From Trichostrongylus colubriformis (Eukaryota; Nematoda; Chromadorea; Rhabditida; Trichostrongylidae): a DNA stretch of 64,000 nucleotides. Position 1 is the stretch's first letter; every line of letters starts with the position of its first letter. The position numbers and the translations under genes were made by a program. Positions 22,805 through 33,259 of this stretch are shown here, piece by piece. The DNA lies in NCBI GenBank assembly GCA_963978905.1, contig OZ022257.1:19301664-19365663 (forward strand), given 5' to 3'. Below the pieces are notes generated by a model, which had not been told where the DNA came from, ran no database searches, and saw only the letters and a list, made by a program, of their open reading frames with translations.

Positions 22805-23515
22805 GGGTCAATCAATCTACTGCGGACGCATTCCAGGTCCATTGAGAATCATGGTGGCAGGTTAATGCGATTTGGCCTAAACAGTGACTTGCGGGGCCAG
22901 CCGATGTCCAATCAAGTGTTTTTGCTCCCGCAGATGAGTCTGATACCGATTAAAGGCACACCACGCGATAATCAAAGTGGTGCTTACCTTCTCAGGACAG
23001 GTAAACCCTTGGATAGTTGTAAAGATTGCACCCTTTTCGCGGCGACACGGCTCACCCCCGCCGCGTATGGCCTGGTCGACGTGGGCCGAGCTGATCCCAC
23101 CGAGCCGAATCACACCCGGCTTGAACGAGAGGGAAACTTGCGATAAGACAAGATAAGGCAACGATATCAATAGCGAAGGTAGCTTCAACAGGGAAGAACA
23201 GGTGATATCGTAGCATTTTGTGCGATATCACCGAGCAAAAGCTCTTCTACAATCTCTCATACTCGTACGAGGGCTGAGTGCAGGAAGCTTTTTTTTGGTG
23301 GTTTCGAGGGATTCGATTCATTTTTTTGCACCAGTGGGTAAACCAGGGCCTCTATATCCTGTAACACGCGCGATAGCTCTCACAATTTTTCGCGAGGTGT
23401 GCCTTTAAGCGACTCGGAGGGATGAAAGGCTTCGCTGACCCAGGGCGGACGTTGATATGGGTGATTCCCGCACCATGAGAGAGGAAGTGCGCCTGCCACT
23501 TGATCACCTAGGCCC
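22805..23515 (-). repeat. tRNA-derived SINE-like element copy C (minus strand), split by a TTAA element
   Basis: Read on the minus strand, the promoter part (23409-23515) has an A-box-like GGTGATCAAGTGGCAGG and a degraded B box near 23460-23480. The body resumes at 22949 after an inserted element and continues to about 22805 with the GGCTGGCC and GGACCTGGAATGCGTCC segments. The interruption sits at a different point from that in copy A. Confidence 0.65.
22954..23404. mobile_element. 451-bp TTAA-flanked element nested in SINE copy C
   Basis: TIRs AGGCACACC(A/T)CGCGA are inverted at the two ends, and TTAA flanks both (22950-22953, 23405-23408). Comparison with the uninterrupted SINE copies supports insertion into a single TTAA. 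TTAA duplication is characteristic of piggyBac-type elements, but these termini are not the usual CCC ends. No transposase is present. Confidence 0.7.
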
Positions 23516-24550
23516 AAATAATAGGGTCAGTGGTGAAAAGGACCTTATTTTTTTTTATTTTGATCTGTTCCCAGCATCTTTCCACTGCTTTATAACTGTC
23601 GCTGATGGCTGTTGACGATATTCAGGTAAAAGCCATGTTCCTTTCAAACCCCGCTTAGCAATTACAGCGTTAGGGGGCCTATCGAAGCGTCCTTCGTCGA
23701 TCATTGGTGCAACTAGCGGGTTAGCGGGAAAATGTGATTTTTTTTCTTGATCGGGAGAGTGACGGAATCATCGGAATCTCGTGTCATTCTAGCTCCTTTC
23801 GAGAGGATGATGTCAAGAAATCCCTACGTGAATACAAATCGATAAATCGACACACCGTATTTGACCCTATCCGCCGATTCCGCTGATTCCACTTATTTCA
23901 TAACTGCGAGCAATAGCCTATCCTTGTGATCCTTCTTTTAGATGAGAAGCTTCATATTCCCTTCGTTACGTAAAACGCACTGATTGCCACGTAACACCTT
24001 TTAGGCCTATTGGCCCATTTTTCTGTTGAGGAACACAACTGAGTGGTACGTTTCTCTCCGAATGCCATTCGAACAAACCAGCCTCCTCCAGTTTGTAAAT
24101 ACTGTCATTCCGCGGTCGTCAACGGAATCTCATAGCTTGTCGGGACCATCCTCATATTGAATAGCGGCGACATTACGACTTCAGATCTTGATGGAAACGC
24201 CAAATTTTCTTTTCTCCACTCTTTTCCATCTCCAGACGTCAAGAACTTTGAGCTTACCCAAAACAGTAGCGCTCTCCAATGTCCCAGTCTGAGATAGCGC
24301 GAGTGCACTGTGCCATTTGAATGGTCTTATTTGAAGTGCGCGACGAGGGCCACCTGCTCCACTACAGCGACATGTACTATCGTTTTTATACTGACACTTG
24401 CAAAGCTGCCGTTAGAAATGCAATTTCATACTTAGCATGTTTCAAAAGAGGTGACACATGCACTCCACCGATGTCCATGTATCGTTTTGTCGCAACTACT
24501 GCTATGTATCGGACCATATCGTGTTATCATTATCTTCATCGGCCACTCTT
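23516..24550. other. Intergenic stretch without recognisable gene
   Basis: No conserved coding segment or repeat-family match was recognised. The open frame near 24321-24611 starts in anonymous sequence and runs into the mariner terminus, so I do not treat it as a gene. Confidence 0.35.
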
Positions 24551-24557
24551 AATATTA

Positions 24558-25405
24558 GGTTGGACGGGAAGTTCTGGGACACTTTTTGTTTTTTCCTGTA
24601 GAAACCTGTAAAGCTTCGGGAGCATTTGGTAGTGGGGGGTATATGAAGCGTCTGAAAAGGGCTTCTGAATAGCACATTCATATTCTCTACGGCTTCAACT
24701 AGCAGTGAATTTACGGCAATTTCGCGAAAGGTGCGAAATTCACGAACACCGCCTCGGTTCCTCAGCATGCGAGGCCACTAACAAAATTAACCAGTCGATG
24801 GACCCAGGTACTGTCTCTCATATGGCGGCAGCCCGATGGCTCGATCGGCTCAAATTGGAACAGGAAAATATTCAAAAAATTGCATTGAGAAAAAAACTTT
24901 TTTTTTTTGAAAATTTTCAAAAAAATAGGAAACTGTTACCATCCAACACGACAGCCACTGCCGATCTCTACTGCAGGCAATTGGACACCGGAGCGCCAAA
25001 ACTTACCGGAAAAATGGACCAAGACCTCTTCCTCCACGATAACGCTCACCCACATGTGGCAAAGTTGGCGTGTCAAAGGATCCAGGACCTCGGCTGGACG
25101 ACGCTTCCCCACCCACCATATTCCCCGGACATGTCCCCAACTGACTACCACCTATTCCGGTCGTTGAGCCACTTCCTTGACGGGCGACAGTTCAAAGATG
25201 ACGACGATCTCAAGAGCGGGCTCCAGAACTTCTTTGACCAGAAGTCTCCCGAATTCTACCGGAAGGGTATCTACGATCTTCCTGAGCGTTGGCAGTACAT
25301 TGTAGATCACGATGGTGCATACTTTGGTGACTGAAGTTACATGTGAGTAAAATTAAAATAAATTGAATTTTTCTCACAAGGTGTCCCAGAACTTCCCGTC
25401 CAACC
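24558..25405 (+). mobile_element. Internally deleted mariner element, TIR GGTTGGACGGGAAGTTCTGG
   Basis: Terminal inverted repeats GGTTGGACGGGAAGTTCTGGGACAC are flanked by TA (24556-24557, 25406-25407). The 848-bp length compares with about 1.3 kb for intact mariners. It carries the 209-codon truncated transposase frame described separately. The TIRs remain nearly identical, which points to fairly recent movement. Confidence 0.9.
24705..25334 (+). pseudogene. Mariner transposase with central deletion removing the first catalytic aspartate
   Basis: An uninterrupted frame of 209 codons. Residues about 23-50 resemble the mariner helix-turn-helix DNA-binding segment (ending GTVSHMAAARWLDRL). The C-terminal half (from about LLPSNTTATADLYC) contains the second catalytic Asp in LHDNAHPH and the third in YSPDMSPTDYH, with 34 residues between them as expected for the mariner DD34D triad. 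The linker and the first catalytic Asp region are missing; a low-complexity KKLFFFENFQKN stretch marks the junction. It should bind DNA at most and is not expected to cut it. Confidence 0.85.
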
Positions 25406-25849
25406 TAATAGTATGCAACTTTGCCAGCTTTTGATAAATTCGATTCCATGGACCGAACATCTCGCAGATGATCCTTTACCCACAGCAACTTCTCGTCCAT
25501 CTCTGTTACACAACACTCAAAAGTCGTTTTATCACAGGGAGTATGATAAGCATTGAGTTTATTTTTGGTAAGGAGGCCCACACCAAACCTCATCCCCATC
25601 CCGTCTCACCCATTTTTTGCTAAAGTATAACAAGAGATCGCCTAAGCTGCATATTACAGGGGGTCAAGTGCCACTAGGATCCAATAAATGAGGCTAATTA
25701 CATGGTGAAGGGGATTGCTTTCTGGCATATCACCCTAGATTCAGATTCAGCAGCAACAGCTAAAGGCATCATTGGAGGTGAACAATTAAGTGAGAACTAG
25801 GAAGAGTAAATAAAATTCGAGTTCGGCTGGAATCGCGTTGCATTCCAAG

Positions 25850-26050
25850 TTTCGCGCTGCACCGGGCCGAGTTGCTGTGAGAGCGGAGGAGTGTTCGCGG
25901 CTGGCTGGCGTAGCTCCTTACCGTCTGCATCAACCCTTAGCGGATAGTGATGCAGAAAAGAGGTGAAGGAGTGACGAGGAGGCCCTTTCTCCGGTTTCTC
26001 ACCATTTCATTCTGTCCTTTCCCTGCTGTTGCACTACTGTGCACCTCGAA
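25850..26050 (+). repeat. Dispersed repeat family R3, copy 2
   Basis: It shares CGAGTTGCTGTGAG, GGCTGGCTGGC, CCGTCTGCATCAACC, GTGATGCAGA and CTGCTGTTGCACTACT with the copy at 51200-51440, and in part with 17815-18070. Confidence 0.55.
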
Positions 26051-26141
26051 TCTCGTAATGCACAGTTATATCACCTACCAAAACCCCGTTAATATCTTCT
26101 ATGAATGTTACTCTTATTGACCGTAGACGGAACTTCATTAA

Positions 26142-26566
26142 AGGAATCGTCCACGGAAAATGCGTTTTTGTGTTACCCATACGTTTATGTTGTATTTGCC
26201 TAATGTGGGCCCTATGCAAAATTTCACGCGAAAAAATGCGAATCTGGCTGAGATACAGCACCACAAAGTGCGGTCCCAGTGGGCGGGGCCTATGAATAAA
26301 AGCCTCGTCCCGTGGTCCGCCGCCGTTGGGAACGGAGAGTGGGACTGTTTACGGAACTTTCTGCTCCTACAATGCGTCTCCGACCACGGCGGACGACGGA
26401 ACGAGGCTTTTCTCTTAGGCCCCGCCCACTGGGACCGCACTTTGTGGTACTGTATCTCGGCCACATTCGCATTTTTTCGCGTGAAATTTTGCATGAGGCC
26501 CACATTAGGCAAATACAACATAAACGTATGGGTAACACAAAAACTCATTTTCCGTGGACGATTCCT
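26142..26566. mobile_element. Intact TTAA-flanked foldback element, TIR AGGAATCGTCCACGGAAAAT
   Basis: This 425-bp element is palindromic over most of its length. The inverted ends AGGAATCGTCCACGGAAAAT are flanked by TTAA (26138-26141, 26567-26570). Paired inner blocks include TTTATGTTGTATTTGCCTAA and CACCACAAAGTGCGGTCCCA. The central region holds the GTCCGCCGCCGTTGGGAACG motif. Other copies are at 21605-22047 and 52747-53060. It is non-coding and would need a transposase in trans; TTAA suggests a piggyBac-like source, by inference. Confidence 0.8.
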
Positions 26567-27104
26567 TTAAGATATGAAGAAATCCAATCAGGACATTTTG
26601 ATTCCAAAAAGGTTGCTATATCGCTGCAATTTTTGCAAGGACAGTATAGTTGCGCAGAGAAATGCCGAAAAGTTTTGTCCTCATTTTTTTTTTTCGTTCA
26701 GAACTTCTTATGAATGGCCACCAAAACCAATCATAATACGTGATTTGTTGAACAATCGGAACGTCTATGTTCTTATGCTACATTCCTGCCTACCGAAAGG
26801 TCACTGCTGACGGATCGAATGATCCAAAGGACGACATCGAGGCCATCAGTGATGTCGGATCATTCATAGCAGCGATAGTGGCTCTCTCCTCCTCCATGCC
26901 TCGTCATTACCAGTTCCCCTGCCGTCATTTCTGTAATCTGTAACACTTCTTCCGGAACCTGAATCTTGTGTCTTCTGCCATATGTATGTTTCAGCCACAT
27001 TTTTAGACGGAACAATCGAGAGTTGAGGGAACATAGTGCGGTAAGACGAGAATTGTTGCACTTGATGCTGGTTCGTTTATTTGACATCCGTCCAATCTGT
27101 ATGT

Positions 27105-27535
27105 CCTGTTGTCCCGTTGCTTATCAAGAGTCTCGAGCCGGCGTCAGCAACGTCTCCAATCATCCCAGTCGCTAGCCATGGTAGTCCTCTACGCCCTTCT
27201 AGCTCCAAGGCCACGCAGGCTGTCGTTTCCCTCGCGCAGAGCCTTCGCGAAAAAATCTGACCATTGGGCCGGCCGCTGTTCAGGTGTTCCTTTGACTTCT
27301 CAAGGGATCCAGTCGGTGACCGCTGTCAACGGTCATCGCGATATCGCCTGATGTGTCCGGCCCATCTAATCTTTGATTCCTTGGCTAATACGGCTGCGTT
27401 CCTGATCTTTGATCGTAGGCGGAGTGCGTAACTCCGGTTTCCCCTCTGCACTTGCGTGTATCGGGATACTTCGAGCATCGTTCTTTCGATAGCGCGTTTG
27501 ATGAAGCCGACCGCATGCTCACCCTGCTTACATAG
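27105..27535 (-). pseudogene. RTE-type LINE retrotransposon, 3' end of reverse transcriptase ORF (degenerate)
   Basis: Read on the minus strand the region encodes KQGEHAVGFIKRAIERTMLE, then VSRYTQ, RLRSKIRNAAVLAKESKIRW and AGHIRRYRDDR. After a frameshift comes AVTDWIP, a stop, then QWSDFFAKAL. This is the characteristic C-terminal end of RTE-clade non-LTR retrotransposon polyproteins (SKIRWAGH ... DDRW ... PTRWSDFF). At least one frameshift and several stops make it a dead fragment. Nothing upstream on the minus strand beyond about 27640 is recognisable, so it is a 5'-truncated insertion. Confidence 0.8.
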
Positions 27536-27786
27536 AGTTCAAGTTTCTGAGGCAAAACGTCAAATATGATCCTTGATCTCATAACTGAAATGAGCTGATC
27601 CTTCTGTAAAATAATCCAGTAACTTTGAGTGTCTGCCTTTCGGCATGTCTGTCGGTGAGTCGGTATGTAAGTACTTAAGTCTGTCTGTTCGTCCGCAAAC
27701 GAATGATTGTGATGTGAGAGTCGATAGGGAAAAACAACCGCTGACGGAGATGATCAATCAAATTGTAAGCGGTATCGATCTAAGGG

Positions 27787-28090
27787 GACGGAGGTGGTGT
27801 AGTGACAGGTGACACACACCCCACTCTCATGATGCCGGGATCAAATCCCGCACAACACCCGTCCAGGCAAACCAACCTTCCATCCCTTCTGAATCGGTAA
27901 AGTACCAGACTCCTCCGGAAGGATAAAAGCAAGGCCTTGTATATCGGCTGGCCACCGTAAAACATCGTATAGGCCACATCACATCCACCAGACACCACGA
28001 CTCTGAATGGAACTAGAAGGCGCGGCGCATCCCAGGAAGGGATTTATTGACGCCAAAAGACTTTATTCGTTTTCGTTTATCAATCTAATT
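27787..28090 (+). repeat. tRNA-derived SINE-like element copy D
   Basis: The most tRNA-like copy: A box GGTGGTGTAGTGACAGGTG (from about 27793) and B box GGGATCAAATCCC (27837-27849) at tRNA spacing. The shared body follows with a CAGACTCCTCC block and GGCTGGCCACCG, then GCGGCGCATCCCAGGAAGGG and a GACGCCAAAAG-containing tail. It is not interrupted. Confidence 0.75.
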
Positions 28091-28094
28091 GCTT

Positions 28095-29235
28095 GATAAT
28101 ACCAACTAGCTGTTCAAACGTATGCCTACACATGGCATTAGGTGTCAGCACAGAAGTAAGAGCACAGATGTGGAAGCTGCCAGACGAAGAGTACGATATA
28201 GACTAGGTCAGCTGAAGGGAACTGAGCAGATGAAGGCGATTCCATATCTTCCATTAAGTCATGATCAGCTTAGTCTGTAATCACACTGTGCGCAAAGGGC
28301 GAGAAACGGATGGGTCCCCCGCACAATTATCAATTCAGTGAAGTTGTATGCTGTTTTTGCCAAACCGCATCACTGAGCGGCCTGTTTGAATTGTCTAATC
28401 CGTAGCTCACCCACCCATAGCAATGCTAGGCGACACACGAGGTACATCGCGTAGCTCAAACTGGTAAGTGATAAGTCCGAAGTGAATCATTCAGGAAAGG
28501 GGTGCTACCATGTATCTGGTCAAGCAAATTTTCCGTATCCCTTCAACTAGGTGCTGATGAAAAGACTTGTTTCGAGGCACGCTCCATGAGCTCTGTATTG
28601 TCCACTTTCCTCCTACCATTGCGCAGGCTATTGCTCTCTACCAATGTCAGAGTGGGAGACAGATGCGTGGCGCATCCCGAACTCCGACACACTACGAAGG
28701 TTTCCTGATTGCCAAAAATGTGAGATTTCGTTTGTGTCCGATGTCGTAACATGCCGAAATCTGCATAAGTGAAGGGATCTTGTAACCGCGCTCGTAGCCA
28801 GCGACTACCAAGGAGACCTTATCAATCACCTTGACCGCTGCTGTCTGAGGAATCTTCGACCGCACTTGACCCCGAGCTGGTTGCGCTCATCTCACAGCGC
28901 TCCACCGTGGTTTTTTTTTCGAGCAAATTCAAATATGCGGCCCCAATTACACAGCACGCGCAATGGCATATTATAGTACTTCACACATCATCTTTACCAG
29001 TAAGGGCAGTTGTTGGGTGGTGAGTTCATGATGACACTTGATTTATCCCCCTCGTGGAAAAAAGTCCAAGCTCTTGCATTTCATGGAAGTCAAGTACGTG
29101 ACTGAATAGCAGAGCCGTCGTAGAGTATCATTATCGGGCCATTGCATAGTCCAAATACACATCCAAAAATCCAAAAACTGCTAGCAATCTGGACAGGAAT
29201 CAAATGCAGAGCGCAGCTGCTGGTTAACATTGTCG
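28095..29235. other. Intergenic stretch without recognisable gene
   Basis: No repeat family or coding motif recognised. Confidence 0.35.
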
Positions 29236-29238
29236 GGC

Positions 29239-29324
29239 TACTACAAGGATGCTGAGTTATGGGCAAAACTTCGGTGTCGGACGGGACTCGTTTGTGCTGC
29301 CCATAACTCAGCATTCTTGTAGTA
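29239..29324. repeat. Hairpin containing the tail of a second tRNA-related repeat
   Basis: Arms TACTACAAG(G/A)ATGCTGAGTT and complement enclose GGGCAAAACTTCGGTGTCGG and ACGGGACTCG. The enclosed sequence matches the antisense tRNA-like units at 32838-32930 and 46768-46880, so this looks like a half-unit captured in an inverted duplication. Confidence 0.65.
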
Positions 29325-29949
29325 ACTTTCGCATCGCGAGCTACGGCGATAAACAGCAGTTATCAGAAATCAAAAATTGTCGGGCTAATTTTAAAGGAAA
29401 AATATAATACAATAGCAAAAATATGTGTTAAGATATTAATCGTACGCATGAAACACCAAAGCCATTGACCTATGTATTGGCCTCCATCTATAACTGAACT
29501 ACGCCTCAAAAAGCGCGATGGCCTTCTCACCCTCTGAGGTTTCCTACCGTAACATTCACGATTCCCTTCAAGGCTGGGACATTCCCTCCACTGAGGCGTA
29601 GTGAAGGATTGATCGCTGGCTGTGAATCGCCACCACCCACTGTCCAATCATTCCACTGCCCATCGCTGCTCATGTCTCTGCCAGACCAGTTTTCGGGCTC
29701 GTAAAATTACCAGTAGTGAAATTGAATGCGATCCCCATGAAATTCAGAGAAGGTGTACGGTACCTGGTATATGACCAGTTCTGAATCCATCTCTGAAATC
29801 CTCTTTGAGAGCAACTAGGTATCCATGTTGCCTTTCATTCGTGTGGTTCTCAGAAGTTCAGCCTCGGCTCCCATTCTCCACAGTCAAGGTAATTCATTTT
29901 GCCAACGTTTTTCCATATTAAATATAAGGCGAGGTCAACAAAAATATTA

Positions 29950-30485
29950 GGTTGTTCGGAAAGAAATGCGCGTTTTTTTGTCCATCTATTTCTCTTCTAC
30001 TACAGGAGATTTTGTAAAACAGTTTCGTCTGTTAGAAAGAGAATTTTATTGCGCATCTTTTGAAATACTTTTATCTATATCTACTTGTTTTTTTTTTGAA
30101 GAAAAAATTCAAAAAAGAATTTCAATTTTTTTTTCAAAATTTTGAAAAAAAATTCAAAAAATGCAAGATTCAATGCGATAAGCGGTAAATATTTGTCGCC
30201 ATGCGTATAATGTTTGCAGAAAGATTTGGCTGTATAAAGTGTCGGGCAAAGTTCCAGCGTTTAAAAAACGGTAATGAAAGCTTGGATGACGAAGAACATG
30301 GAAGTCGGCCTCAAGTCGTTGAAACTTTTTTTTTTCTTTGAAAAAAACCAAGTAGACATAGACAAAGATATATGAAAAGATGCACAATAAAAATCTCTTT
30401 CTAATAGATTGAACTGTTTTGAAGAATCTTTTATAGTAGGAGAGAAAAATGGACAAACTCAACGCGCATTTTTTTCCGAACAACC
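29950..30485 (-). mobile_element. Mariner-derived element, sister of 2410-2946, with transposase N-terminal remnant
   Basis: TIR GGTTGTTCGGAAAGAAATGC and TA at both sides (29948-29949, 30486-30487). At about 30208-30320 the plus strand reads ERFGCIKCRAKFQRLKNGN followed by SLDDEEHGSRPQVVE, the end of the mariner DNA-binding region (FK.G...LDDE.RSGRP). An inverted copy of part of it lies on the other side of the A/T-rich centre, so the element is a foldback derivative. Strand is assigned arbitrarily. Confidence 0.8.
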
Positions 30486-31045
30486 TAATATGAGGAATGC
30501 TGTAGTCGACTGAACGCTGCATGGATCATGAGCCCTGAGGATGTTTCTCGATCAGTTGAAATAGATTCCAATCCTTTTTGTGCTCACAGCTACCCACCTA
30601 AATCAAGCCTACATAAGGTAGTGTTCGAAGTTCACGTTTCAGACCATCAGACGATCACGCGATCGGGCTACGAGGGGACACAGTAAAAGCATTTATCGAT
30701 TAGACGATTAAGCGACCGCGCGATCTTCTGAAAATCCTGCTCGCCTAATCGATACGTATCTTGTAGTTTCCGCCAGATGCCTGAATCGCGAACTCTGAAC
30801 GCACGGATGCCTAAGATATCACGGAAAGTACATCAGAAGTTACAGTTGGTACTACATATGTACGCTGATCCGAGATGGTCCGGTCTACTTCGTTGAAAAA
30901 CATGGAAATTGAAAATCCATGGGGGTTACTGTAGCCTTACTATCTTATCCTTTCAAGTCTGCATATTTTATGTTCTTGATTATTTATTTACTATCCTATC
31001 CCCAATTATATTTTGAGTAATTTCGCGTTAGTGTTTTGTTTCTTA

Positions 31046-31136
31046 GGCCGCTTCCATACTTTGCGCACCGACGCCGTCACGCGCGTGCCGGCGTCACGCG
31101 CGTGACGGCGTCGGTGCGCAAAGTATGGAAGCGGCC
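31046..31136. mobile_element. Perfect palindromic Tourist-like MITE, 42-bp arms
   Basis: The two arms are exact reverse complements from GGCCGCTTCCATACTTTGCG inward, around a 7-base CCGGCGT loop (31088-31094). TTA lies outside each end (31043-31045 and 31137-31139). TTA target duplication plus GGCC-starting termini match Tourist/PIF-Harbinger MITEs. The arms show no divergence, so the copy is either young or has been homogenised by hairpin-templated repair. Confidence 0.8.
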
Positions 31137-31139
31137 TTA

Positions 31140-32820
31140 TGTTTTGCTTTTCGCATATCCACAGCTAAAATATTCGACCAATTTTTCAAAATCTCTCATT
31201 CAGATTCCTTTGGCTCGCTTATTTGATTCATTAGCAGCCACTATTGTACATGTGGTAAAGTGCATAGGAAGAGAAAGTGCAGAACTGCTGATATGATCTA
31301 GCGAAATTACTCAAGTAGATGCCAAAGCGGATGTTTTTTGCGGGAAAAGTGAATGAAGACTCCGGTGAGCCTTCTCTTCGATGATGGATGGCGGCGCCTC
31401 TCTGCTGAAATGTCCTGGTGTAAAATTTGTCCCGTCTAGCTCCCAAAGATCTCGTAAAGGTCTTACAATGAGTAGCCAACCATTGGTTTAGCGGCTGTTT
31501 CACGTTATGACGTTGTTTTCAGGCATTTACAACAAGCATGCAAAGCTTGTAGCCATTTTACGGGTGACTCATGCTGACTGTAGCTGAACATCGGAACGGC
31601 TTCACCAAAAGTCGCTCAGCTGTACGATGAGCCAATGCGCTTTAATTATCCATTCGGAAGATCAGGAGTAATCTTATTCTCAATTTGCTGTACTCACAAT
31701 GGAAATACCGTATACCACTCATTAAGTGGTCAACGTTTACTGTAATCTATGTGAATCGATAAGAATTTCTTCTCCCCGTAAGGCTCAGTGGATCGAACCT
31801 GTTCACATCTATACAGAGTCGTTCAAGAGGGTCGTCTTCACGGGCAGAAAAGAAAATGAGGAGATGGTGTAAGGTGAAAAATTTTTGCATAATTTCTTTT
31901 TGCAGATTTTTGCTATCCCTAGACCGTAAATAGTCCAGGGTTCCCGATATTTGCTTCTGAGGTTCTGTTTTTAGCGATTTTAATAGTCTATAGTGGTTCC
32001 GTCCCATGTGTAAAGCCAGCTCCCTTCGAGACAAGCTATAGAGAATTCTCAGTTATATTTATAGGTTTTACAAATGGTTCTATTTTGACCATTTATTTCA
32101 TCCTAACTGTAATTTATATTTGTAAAACTTTACAAATCTATTCAAAAAGTCACAAGCAAGTTTGTTCTATATTTTTCATAAGATAGGACCGTTTTCCAGA
32201 AAGAGGGGGATAGATGGGTAGCGCTCGTAAATATAGTACCCTTCACAAAATCGGTTCCCTCCCAGCCATAACCGAGGTTTCATTCCTGCGTTCCGTCTTT
32301 TAGTGTAATCTCCTCCCAGTGGAATAAAAACCTGCCGGCCTGCTCCATTCACTGTTTCGTCGAACGAATTTATTTATGTGTTTATTGATTTGTTAATCCA
32401 TTACTTGGTTACATGCATATACGTTATCGAACGGGAGTCGAGTACGTGGCCTAATTTAAAAAGGAGATGATCGACGCGAAGTGTTTCATCCTTTATTTTT
32501 CGGCCTTTTGGAATGATACCAGAAAGTAAATGGAGTGACCCGTCGATGACCCTATCCCTGGAAATCGATGCGACCGCCTGCCGTGCGTTCCGCCTACCCC
32601 CTTCGTTTGGTATGGAGGTTTTACTGCCGCTGTGTTATGCAGAGTTTACTGCATTCAACAATTTCGATGTTCGAAACTTTCAAGGCTTTATCAGTCAGAC
32701 CATGCCTTTCAAGGACTGTTGGAGTATACTAATCTCTAATTTCTATTTTTTAAGTAAAATCCTTTATAACACTTCTTATCCCTGTTTTCCAACTCTAATT
32801 ACATACGCTTGTTAACGTTC
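31140..32820. other. Intergenic stretch without recognisable gene
   Basis: No conserved frame, inverted repeat or family match recognised. Confidence 0.35.
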
Positions 32821-32827
32821 TGAATAT

Positions 32828-32940
32828 ATTATGTCAGAAGAGTTACGGGCAAAAGCTTCGGTCTTACACGAGAATCGAACCCACACCCTATGCTTTCCGG
32901 GGTATATGTGCTAATCCGTTACGCTATCGAGACCTCCTCC
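32828..32940 (-). repeat. tRNA-derived repeat unit (SINE-like), minus strand
   Basis: On the minus strand: GGTCTCGATAGCGTAACGG (A-box-like TAGCGTAACGGATTAG), then GGGTGTGGGTTCGATTCTCG (good B box), then a closing TAAGACC that pairs with the opening GGTCT, followed by GAAGCTTTTGCCCGTAACTC. The anticodon arm does not form a normal 5-bp stem with a 7-base loop, so it is a tRNA pseudogene or SINE head rather than a working tRNA. The tail matches 29239-29324 and 46768-46880. Confidence 0.65.
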
Positions 32941-33121
32941 AACTTCCCTCAGCTTCTGAATGGCATACTTGCCATAACATATCAGCACTCACACGCATAA
33001 CTTGTAGAGCCGTTCTTAATGTGTAATGTTGAATTACAAATTAGAATTTCATCTGTTATTACTGAAGAGAGATGTGAATTGATTTCGAATTTAAATAAAA
33101 CCTTAGCCTCAACTCTCTAGC

Positions 33122-33258
33122 TACAGTTCATTTCACGGCGCTGGAAAGGGCGGGCCTACGGACTTGGGTGAGAGTGTATCAAACTCTCTTATTCCGTCAC
33201 ACACTCTGACTCTCGCCCCCGGGCCACGCCCTATCAGGCGTCCAAAATGGGCAGTAAC
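33122..33258. mobile_element. Short foldback element, sister of 8595-8732
   Basis: Left end TACAGTTCATTTCACGGCGC and an inner CCTACGGACTTGGGTGAGAG match the inverted right half of the 8595 element. The right end is GGGCCACGCCCTATCAGGCG. Confidence 0.55.
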
Positions 33259-33259
33259 A

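Noticed and set aside
24321..24611. Cysteine-containing open frame of 96 codons
   Set aside because: It begins in anonymous sequence and ends inside the mariner terminal repeat; no splice or homology support.
26138..26570. Overlapping long open frames of about 136 codons on both strands with similar proteins
   Set aside because: They are the mirror image of each other because the whole element is a palindrome; no family motif, and the frames end at the element termini.
32838..32915. A functional tRNA gene on the minus strand
   Set aside because: Acceptor ends and B box look tRNA-like, but the anticodon stem-loop is not canonical and the unit continues into a repeat tail shared with other sites.
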